Assembly: GCA_904398675.1 (NCBI GenBank)
Contig: CAJFPI010000233.1
Span: 1-10,195 of the forward strand
Source of the DNA: an uncultured Oscillospiraceae bacterium
GTDB lineage: Bacteria; Bacillota; Clostridia; Oscillospirales; Oscillospiraceae
Length of the DNA: 10,195 bases
Reading direction: 5' to 3'
How positions within the stretch are numbered: the stretch's first letter is position 1; every line of letters begins with the position of its first letter. Both the position numbers and the translations under genes were made by a program. Below are positions 5,837-10,195 of this stretch, piece after piece. The notes below the pieces were generated by a model. It was not told the origin of the DNA and searched no databases. It saw only the letters and a program-made list of their open reading frames with translations.

Positions 5837-6412
5837 CTACGCCTCCCCGTCCTGCTCCGTAATGGGCCGCAGGGGGCGGCAGGGGGCGCCCGCCGCCACC
5901 ACATTCGCCGGGATGTCCCGGGTCACCACGCTGCCCGCGCCGATCACCGCTCCGTCGCCGATGGTCACCCCGGGCAGCACGGTGACGCTGGCGCCAAACC
6001 ACACGTCGTTTCCCACATGGATGGGCTTTGCATACTCCAGGCCCTGCCCCCGGCGCCTGGCGTCCAGGGGATGGGCAGCGGTGGAAAAGCAGCAGTTGGG
6101 CCCGATAAAGACCCGGTGGCCGAAGGTCACAGGCGCAGGATCCAGAATCACACAGTTGTGGTTGGCGTAAAACTGGTCGCCGATAGTGATGTTATAGCCG
6201 TAGTCGCACCAGAAGGGGGCCGTCACCACCGGCGCTGCTCCCACGGAGCCGAAGATTTGGCGCAGCACTTTTTCCTGCTCCTCCGCCGCGGCAAAGGGCA
6301 GCTGGTTGAAGGTGCGGCACAGCTCCTTGCAGCGCGCCCGCTCCTCCAGCAGCTCCCGGTCAAAATTTGCGTCATACAGCAGCCCCCGGGCCGCCTTCTC
6401 CCGTTCTGTCAC
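5837..6412 (-). CDS. Maltose/galactoside-type O-acetyltransferase (left-handed beta-helix, LacA/Maa family)
   Basis: This cytoplasmic acetyl-CoA-dependent enzyme family acetylates a hydroxyl group of sugars such as maltose, glucose or galactosides. The 191-residue product has the family length. The N-terminal Mac domain is recognisable (EKAARGLLYDANFD, 5-18; the helix with CKELCRTFN, 28-36), followed by hexapeptide repeats: APFWCDYGYNITIGD (65-79), catalytic His114 in STAAHPLD (110-117), the GLEYAKPIHVGNDVWFG block (124-140), and GVTIGDGAVIGAGSVVTRDIP (148-168, repeats). The likely start is GTG at 6412-6410, overlapping the TGA of the PAP2 gene as GTGA and preceded by GGAGGAAGG at a suitable distance. 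An in-frame ATG five codons earlier overlaps that ribosome binding site and is less likely. The natural substrate is not deducible; other cell-envelope sugars are possible. Confidence 0.92.
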   Translation of the reverse strand: MTEREKAARGLLYDANFDRELLEERARCKELCRTFNQLPFAAAEEQEKVLRQIFGSVGAAPVVTAPFWCDYGYNITIGDQFYANHNCVILDPAPVTFGHRVFIGPNCCFSTAAHPLDARRRGQGLEYAKPIHVGNDVWFGASVTVLPGVTIGDGAVIGAGSVVTRDIPANVVAAGAPCRPLRPITEQDGEA

Positions 6413-6957
6413 AGCACCTTCCTCCATTTCTCCGGCAGATGGCGGACACAGCCGTTGGCCGCCGCCCCCAGCGCCGCGCCGATCAGCGCCCCCGCCAGCA
6501 CATCGCTGGGGAAGTGGACCCCCAGATAGAGCCGGGACAGGGCGATGAGCGCCGCCAGCAGCACAAAGCACACGCCCCATCGCCGGGGCAGATTGGGATA
6601 CATGGCGCAGGCGGCGGCAAAGGACGCCCCCGCATGCCCCGAGGGGAAGGAGAAGTCGTGGGGCACATCGATCAGGATCGTAAGCGCGTCAATGAGTTCA
6701 TAGGGCCGTGTTCGCGCCACCAGGTTCTTCAGCAGCAGATTGTTGACCACAAGGCTCATAAGCAGGGCGATCAGCGCCGTCACGCCGGCCCGGCGGGTCC
6801 GCCGCCAGCAGCACAAGATCAGGGCTGCGGCGATCCAGAACCAGCCCCCGTTGCCAAGAAACGTGACCGCCCGCACCAGCGGTGTCAGCCAGTCGGCCCG
6901 CAGGACCTCCTGGATCCACAGCAGGATCCCGCCCTCCACCTCCAGCAGCCATTCCAT
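6409..6957 (-). CDS. PAP2-family membrane phosphatase
   Basis: Members hydrolyse lipid phosphates such as phosphatidate, phosphatidylglycerol phosphate or undecaprenyl pyrophosphate, usually on the outer face of the membrane. The 182-residue product carries all three active-site motifs: K77-x6-R84-P85 (KNLVARTRP), PSGH at 105-108, and SR-x5-H-x3-D at S141-R142...H148...D152. About five hydrophobic segments lie near 29-50, 57-75, 106-118, 127-144 and 153-168. The ATG at 6957 is preferred: AGGAGG lies eight bases upstream, whereas the in-frame GTG three codons earlier is part of that ribosome binding site. The gene heads a two-gene unit and its TGA overlaps the GTG start of the acetyltransferase. 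It could recycle undecaprenyl pyrophosphate or dephosphorylate PGP; sequence alone does not decide. Confidence 0.93.
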   Translation of the reverse strand: MEWLLEVEGGILLWIQEVLRADWLTPLVRAVTFLGNGGWFWIAAALILCCWRRTRRAGVTALIALLMSLVVNNLLLKNLVARTRPYELIDALTILIDVPHDFSFPSGHAGASFAAACAMYPNLPRRWGVCFVLLAALIALSRLYLGVHFPSDVLAGALIGAALGAAANGCVRHLPEKWRKVL

Positions 6958-6992
6958 GGGCCGCACCTCCTCTTCCCCGGTTTTTCCGGATG

Positions 6993-7021
6993 ATTATAGC
7001 ATATCCCGGCGCCGCTTACAA
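6993..7021 (-). promoter_or_regulatory. Predicted promoter of the PAP2-acetyltransferase unit
   Basis: On the minus strand TTGTAA (7021-7016) is followed after 17 bases by a perfect TATAAT (6998-6993). TGC immediately before it makes an extended -10 element. It lies about 36 bases before the PAP2 ATG. Confidence 0.8.
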
Positions 7022-7051
7022 GGAAAACTCCAGCAGCACGGCGGCTTGTCC

Positions 7052-7080
7052 TTGCGCCGCCGCCTGTTCTCTGGTATAGT
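7052..7080 (+). promoter_or_regulatory. Predicted promoter of the D-cysteine desulfhydrase-family gene
   Basis: TTGCGC (7052-7057) is followed after 17 bases by TATAGT (7075-7080), 37 bases before the ATG. The -35 match is weak; the -10 has the GGTATAGTG context seen at other promoters here. Confidence 0.5.
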
Positions 7081-7117
7081 GCTGGTATCGCGAGAGCATT
7101 TTGAAGGAGGCTGTTCC

Positions 7118-8089
7118 ATGAAGACGATCCATGATTTTCCCCGGCTGCATCTGGCCGTGGGGCCCACGCCCCTGCACAAGCTGGAGAACCTGAGCCGGAA
7201 ATATGAAAAAAATATCTATATCAAGCGGGATGACCTGATCGGCGTGGGGCTTGGCGGCAATAAGGTCCGCAAGCTGGAGTTTCTGCTGGCGGACGCAAAG
7301 GCCCGGGGGGCCGACGTGGTCTTCACCACCGGCGGCGCCCAGTCCAACCACGCCATGCTCACCGCCGCCTGCTGCCGCCGCCTGGGGATGGAGGCCGTGC
7401 TGGTGCTGAAAAAGCGGGGCGTCACCGAGGAGAAGGGCAACCTGCTCCTCAACCGTCTCCTGGGCGCCCAAGTCCATTTCGTGGACACAGACCGCTACAG
7501 TGTGGTCTATCAGGAGATGCACCGGCTGGGGGAGGCGCTGGAGCGGCAGGGACGCACCCCCTACTACATCCCCGTGGGCGGCTCCACAGCCCTGGGCGCC
7601 CTGGGCTATATCGCCGGGAGGGAGGAGGCCTACGGCCAGGGGGAGGCCATGGGCGTCCATTTTGACCACACCATCTGCGTCTGCGGCAGCGGCGGCACCA
7701 CCGCCGGGGTGGCCCTGGGGACGCAGTACCACTCCCCCGGCACCCGGGTGCTGGCCATCGCGGTGGACGACGATCCCTTTGAGGAAATTGTCCCCCGGCT
7801 CATGGGGGAGGCCCTGGCGCTGCTGGAGGATCCGTCCCCTGTTCGGAGCGACGCGGTGGAGATCCAGTACCATGTGGGGGCGGGCTACGGCGTGGCCGGA
7901 GCGGAGGACACGGCCGCCATCCGGGAGATGGCCCGCCTGGAGGGCATCTTCCTGGATCCGGTCTACACCGGGAAGGCCTTCGCCCATTTTCTCTCCCTGC
8001 TGCGGGCGGGATATTTCACCGGGGAAAACCTCCTCTTTGTCCACAGCGGCGGCGCAGGCGGCCTCTTCGCGGTGGACCTGCCGGAATAG
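7118..8089 (+). CDS. D-cysteine desulfhydrase / ACC deaminase family PLP enzyme
   Basis: The 323-residue protein is a fold-type II pyridoxal-phosphate enzyme. Known members convert D-cysteine to pyruvate, H2S and ammonia (DcyD), deaminate 1-aminocyclopropane-1-carboxylate, or cleave L-cysteate to pyruvate, sulfite and ammonia (CuyA). Visible motifs are VGPTPLHKLENLS (14-26), YIKRDDL (34-40), the PLP lysine K49 in GLGGNKVRKLEF (44-55), TTGGAQSNHA (70-79), the phosphate-binding loop GSGGTTAGVALG (190-201), VGAGYG (253-258), LDPVYTGKAF (279-288) and VHSGGAGGLFA (308-318). The ATG follows GAAGGAGG at seven bases spacing. It is a monocistronic gene divergent from the PAP2 unit. The substrate is uncertain; D-cysteine is the usual label, but cysteate or another beta-substituted amino acid is not excluded. 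Confidence 0.92.
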   Translation: MKTIHDFPRLHLAVGPTPLHKLENLSRKYEKNIYIKRDDLIGVGLGGNKVRKLEFLLADAKARGADVVFTTGGAQSNHAMLTAACCRRLGMEAVLVLKKRGVTEEKGNLLLNRLLGAQVHFVDTDRYSVVYQEMHRLGEALERQGRTPYYIPVGGSTALGALGYIAGREEAYGQGEAMGVHFDHTICVCGSGGTTAGVALGTQYHSPGTRVLAIAVDDDPFEEIVPRLMGEALALLEDPSPVRSDAVEIQYHVGAGYGVAGAEDTAAIREMARLEGIFLDPVYTGKAFAHFLSLLRAGYFTGENLLFVHSGGAGGLFAVDLPE

Positions 8090-8210
8090 CCGGCGGGGCG
8101 GCTCCTGTCAGATCCTGTCAGGCCTTCCAAAATGCCGGATAAAAAACCGGCCATCTACACAAACTTGAAATGAATAGATTGTGAATTTTTCTGAATCTCC
8201 GTTTTGGTCG

Positions 8211-8239
8211 TTGAGTTTTTCCTCCCGGTATGGTATGCT
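8211..8239 (+). promoter_or_regulatory. Predicted promoter of the small P-loop gene
   Basis: TTGAGT (8211-8216) is followed after 17 bases by TATGCT (8234-8239), 43 bases before the ATG. The 193-base gap 8090-8282 otherwise holds a tandem 9-base repeat (TCCTGTCAG at 8103 and 8113) and a 5-bp hairpin (8134-8151), neither a convincing terminator for the preceding gene. Confidence 0.65.
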
Positions 8240-8282
8240 GACTGTACTGAAAGCACACACATCGGAAAAGGAGTGATTTCAT

Positions 8283-8693
8283 ATGGTTAGATTAATTATG
8301 AGTGGAAAAGGTGAGGGCAAAACCAAGCAGCTCATCGAGCTGATGAACACCGCCGCCGAAACGGAAAATGGCTGCATGGTGTGCATCGAGGCCTCCCACA
8401 ATATCGGCTTTAACCTCCGCAGCCAGGTCCGTATGATCGACGCCGGCGAATATCAGCTCAATAATTTCGACACCCTCCGGGGCTTTATCAGCGGCCTGTA
8501 CGCCGGCAACTACGATATCACCAACATCTTCTTCGATAACCTCTCCAAGATCGTGAAGAACCCGGTGGTCAGCGATCTGGAGGCGTTTCTGCAGTGGCTG
8601 GACAGCTTTGGCGAGGCCAACGGCATCAAGTTTGTTGCCACCCTCAGCGGCGACCCCAGCACCGCTACTGACGTGATGAAACGATACATGTAA
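8283..8693 (+). CDS. Small P-loop NTPase-like protein of unknown function
   Basis: The 136-residue protein begins almost at once with a Walker A-like loop, SGKGEGKTKQ (7-16), after a short hydrophobic strand (VRLIM). A Walker B-like strand, ITNIFFDN (79-86), carries Asp85 but no following glutamate. Between them lie CMVCIEASHNIGFNL (31-45) and VRMIDAGEYQLNNFDTLRGF (49-68). A strand-like KFVATLSGD (116-124) could be a sensor segment. At 136 residues it is shorter than most P-loop enzymes. I do not recognise a characterised family; similar short ATP-binding proteins of Clostridia are sometimes labelled PilT-like, which the sequence does not support in detail. AAAGGAG lies upstream of the ATG. 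It has its own promoter and a strong terminator, and codons favour C-ending forms (AAC, ATC, TTC), suggesting good expression. No membrane segment or signal peptide is seen. Confidence 0.85.
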   Translation: MVRLIMSGKGEGKTKQLIELMNTAAETENGCMVCIEASHNIGFNLRSQVRMIDAGEYQLNNFDTLRGFISGLYAGNYDITNIFFDNLSKIVKNPVVSDLEAFLQWLDSFGEANGIKFVATLSGDPSTATDVMKRYM

Positions 8694-8702
8694 AGAGAAA
8701 AC

Positions 8703-8739
8703 GGGAGGCCCGGACAACGGTCCGGGCCTCCCTTATTTT
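8703..8739. terminator. Bidirectional rho-independent terminator
   Basis: GGGAGGCCCGGA (8703-8714) and TCCGGGCCTCCC (8721-8732) form a perfect 12-bp stem with a 6-base loop. TTATTTT follows on the plus strand, ending the P-loop gene; on the minus strand GTTTTCTCTTT follows, ending the SLH gene. Confidence 0.92.
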
Positions 8740-8751
8740 CCTGCTTTGCTG

Positions 8752-9801
8752 CTAGCCGAGGGACTCCACAGCGTAGTGTGTCACGCCGAACAGACGGCAC
8801 AGCTCCAGCTTTTCCGCCAGATCTTCCTCGCTCTGATACCACACAGTGGTCTGGGTGGTGCCGCTGGCGTAGGTAAGATAGCTGCAGGCATACTGGCTGT
8901 GGGTGTAGGTCTCTACGCCGGAGCGGCCGAGATACGCCTCCACCTCCGTCTGGGAGATGGGCTGGCTGGAGAGGACGCGGCTGCCCCGGGTGGCGGTGGC
9001 CACGCCGCCCTCCTTCAGCACCACTGCCACCCGGCTCATATCTGCGCCGGAATCCTTCAGGGTCTTGAGCGCGTCATACAGCGCCGGGAGCGCGTCCAGC
9101 GGCGTGGCGGGGACGGCCGTTTCTGCAGAGGGCTCCGGCGTCGCCACGGAGACAACGGTGTAGCCCGCAGTGCCGCTGAGCTCCCGGCTCTCGCTGTGCA
9201 GGCGGTCATACACCCGCATCAGCACCGCCGCCGCCTGCTCCCGGGTAGTGAGCCCCAGGGGGCGGAAGGTGCCGTCGCCGTAGCCGTTGAAGATGCCCAG
9301 GTCGCTGGCGATGGCGATGTAGCCCCGGTTGGAGGTCACATCCGTATAGGGCAGCTCCGCCCCGCTGAGCTGTCCAGCCAGGGTGCTGTAGCCAAGCGCC
9401 CGCACCAGCATGGAGGCCATCTCCTCCCGGGTGATGGCGTCATAGGGGCGGAAGGTGGTGGAGTAGGCGGGCAGGGCCCCGTTTGCATAGGCGGTTTCCA
9501 CCGCCTCGTAGTACCAGGCGCCGCTGGGGCAGTCGGAAAAGGCGTGGGTCTCCCCCGTCTCCGTCTCCCAGCCGAACAGGCGGCACAGGGCGGTAACAAA
9601 CTGGGCGCGGTTGATGGTCCTGCCCAGGCCGAAGGTATCCGCCGTCACGCCCTGGAAGATACCCGCCTCCGTGGCGGCGGCGATCTCTCCCGCCGCCCAG
9701 TGGTCTGCCGGAACGTCCGTGTAAGCAGCGGCGGAGGCCGCCGGCAGGAGGGACATGAGCAGCATGCAGACCAGCAGGCCCGCCCAAATGCGATGTTTCA
9801 T
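8752..9801 (-). CDS. Exported S-layer homology (SLH) protein with a GH18-like C-terminal tail
   Basis: The 349-residue protein has a Sec signal peptide (MKHRIW, hydrophobic core 7-19, cleavage probably after the ASA near 22-24). Three SLH domains follow at about 27-78 (YTDVPADHWAAGEI), 88-139 (FSDCPSGAWYYEAVETAYANG) and 152-202 (YTDVTSNRGYIAIASDLGI), each ending in a (T/N)RxxxxxxLxR-type helix. SLH trimers bind pyruvylated secondary cell-wall polymer, so the protein should be anchored outside the cell. A Pro/Ser/Ala-rich linker (about 215-235) leads to a C-terminal domain whose end, TTVWYQSEEDLAEKLEL (318-334) and LFGVTHYAVESLG (337-349), resembles the last strand and helix of GH18-type domains; no catalytic DxxDxDxE is present. 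The ATG at 9801 has GGAG six bases upstream; a start ten codons earlier has none. Confidence 0.9.
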   Translation of the reverse strand: MKHRIWAGLLVCMLLMSLLPAASAAAYTDVPADHWAAGEIAAATEAGIFQGVTADTFGLGRTINRAQFVTALCRLFGWETETGETHAFSDCPSGAWYYEAVETAYANGALPAYSTTFRPYDAITREEMASMLVRALGYSTLAGQLSGAELPYTDVTSNRGYIAIASDLGIFNGYGDGTFRPLGLTTREQAAAVLMRVYDRLHSESRELSGTAGYTVVSVATPEPSAETAVPATPLDALPALYDALKTLKDSGADMSRVAVVLKEGGVATATRGSRVLSSQPISQTEVEAYLGRSGVETYTHSQYACSYLTYASGTTQTTVWYQSEEDLAEKLELCRLFGVTHYAVESLG

Positions 9802-9875
9802 CAAAGGCTCCGTCCTTTCCTTGGAATCCATGGTCTGCGGCCCGCGTCCCGCAGGGCGGCGCCGCTCTCCTTGGC

Positions 9876-9905
9876 ATTATATCACGGGCCTCCCTCTCCC
9901 GTCAA
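9876..9905 (-). promoter_or_regulatory. Predicted sigma-A promoter of the SLH gene
   Basis: On the minus strand TTGACG (9905-9900) is followed after 18 bases by a perfect TATAAT (9881-9876). The transcript would carry a leader of about 65-70 bases before the ATG at 9801, GC-rich and containing an unused in-frame ATG at 9831. Confidence 0.85.
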
Positions 9906-9930
9906 ATCCCCCGCGCCTGTCTCTCATCTG

Positions 9931-9968
9931 AAAATCAGCAGCGCCCCGGAAAAATTTCCGGGGCGCTG
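9931..9968 (-). terminator. Rho-independent terminator of the membrane pyrophosphatase gene
   Basis: On the minus strand a perfect 14-bp inverted repeat (9968-9955 with 9952-9939, core CAGCGCCCCGG) is followed by ATTTTC (TTTT at 9934-9931). It begins 11 bases after the stop codon. Confidence 0.9.
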
Positions 9969-9979
9969 GAGTTCATACA

Positions 9980-10195
9980 TCAGCCGAACAGGGAGAAGGC
10001 TACGAAGAGGGAGGACATCAGGGAGGACACCAGGGACACCACCGTGATCTGGGTGTTGATGGAGGGGCCGGCCGTGTCCTTGTAGGGGTCGCCCACCGTG
10101 TCGCCCACCACGGCGGCCTTGTGGGCCTCGCTGCCCTTGCCGCCCTCGTTGCCGGCCTCCACATACTTCTTGGAGTTGTCCCAGAGGCCGCCGGC
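9980..10195 (-). CDS. hppA: Membrane-bound ion-translocating pyrophosphatase, C-terminal 71 residues (5' part outside window)
   Basis: This integral membrane enzyme couples pyrophosphate hydrolysis to pumping of H+ and/or Na+ across the cytoplasmic membrane. The visible end contains the highly conserved cytoplasmic block GGLWDNSKKYVEAGNEGG, GSEAHKAAVVGDTVGDPYKD and TAGPSIN, with the acidic and lysine residues that bind Mg-pyrophosphate in the family. A final hydrophobic helix (ITVVSLVSSLMSSLFVAFSLFG) ends at TGA. The frame is open to the window edge. Family members are usually about 650-800 residues, so roughly a tenth is visible. The K+-dependence and Na+/H+ selectivity determinants lie upstream and cannot be judged. 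A strong terminator follows, so the SLH gene is transcribed separately. Confidence 0.96.
   Translation of the reverse strand, partial: AGGLWDNSKKYVEAGNEGGKGSEAHKAAVVGDTVGDPYKDTAGPSINTQITVVSLVSSLMSSLFVAFSLFG

Noticed and set aside
4548..6529. Long open frames on both strands overlapping the CmpB-like and acetyltransferase genes.
   Set aside because: They cross intergenic hairpins and two or more real genes, have Gly/Pro/Arg-rich translations and lack ribosome binding sites.
8103..8151. Tandem TCCTGTCAG repeat and a small GCCGG/CCGGC hairpin after the PLP gene, considered as a terminator.
   Set aside because: The repeat has only two copies. The hairpin has a 5-bp stem and no downstream T run on the plus strand.
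8746..10047. A 433-codon plus-strand open frame opposite the SLH gene.
   Set aside because: It runs through the SLH promoter and the pyrophosphatase terminator. Its composition is that of an antisense shadow, while the minus strand encodes a signal peptide and SLH domains.
1..10195. CRISPR array, tRNA or rRNA genes, insertion sequence or prophage.
   Set aside because: No regularly spaced repeats, cloverleaf or rRNA-like stretches, transposase or integrase motifs were found on either strand.

Overview
The window looks like chromosomal housekeeping DNA from a GC-rich anaerobic Firmicute, most likely a gut Oscillospiraceae member (Flavonifractor / Lawsonibacter / Oscillibacter-like). This rests on the gene set (DUF1540 protein, CmpB-type membrane protein, SLH-domain protein, membrane pyrophosphatase, ECF-type BioY), AGGAGG ribosome binding sites, sigma-A-like promoters and GC-rich hairpin terminators. 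No rRNA, tRNA, CRISPR array, insertion sequence or phage gene was seen. Taxonomy is inferred from gene content only.

Layout. Thirteen genes are supported, two of them cut by the window edges. Positions 1-937 (minus) hold the 5' part of a GMP synthase whose glutaminase domain is shortened and lacks its catalytic residues. Positions 1036-1766 (minus) hold two half-length TSUP (TauE/SafE) membrane proteins overlapping by ATGA. Positions 1891-2073 (minus) hold a cysteine-rich DUF1540 protein. Positions 2237-4456 (minus) hold bioY and a cardiolipin synthase. A divergent promoter region (4457-4670) leads to a plus-strand CmpB-family membrane protein with a long coiled-coil tail (4671-5678). Convergent to it is a minus-strand pair, a PAP2 phosphatase and a maltose/galactoside-type O-acetyltransferase overlapping by GTGA (5837-6957). 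Diverging from that pair are a plus-strand PLP enzyme of the D-cysteine desulfhydrase family (7118-8089) and a small P-loop protein of unknown function (8283-8693). Convergent to these is an exported SLH-domain protein (minus, 8752-9801), and the window ends in the 3' end of a membrane pyrophosphatase gene (minus, 9980-10195).

The genes do not form one pathway. Most are single-gene units with their own promoter or terminator, and the only tight couplings are the two 4-nt overlaps. A loose envelope theme is visible: cardiolipin synthase, PAP2, CmpB-like protein, SLH protein and ion-pumping pyrophosphatase. No non-coding stretch exceeds about 215 bases; each is described under its promoters and terminators. 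I saw no convincing multi-gene novel system. The best leads are the GMP synthase without a glutaminase active site, the split TSUP transporter, the SLH protein with a GH18-like tail, the orphan P-loop protein, and an inverted repeat overlying the guaA -35 element.
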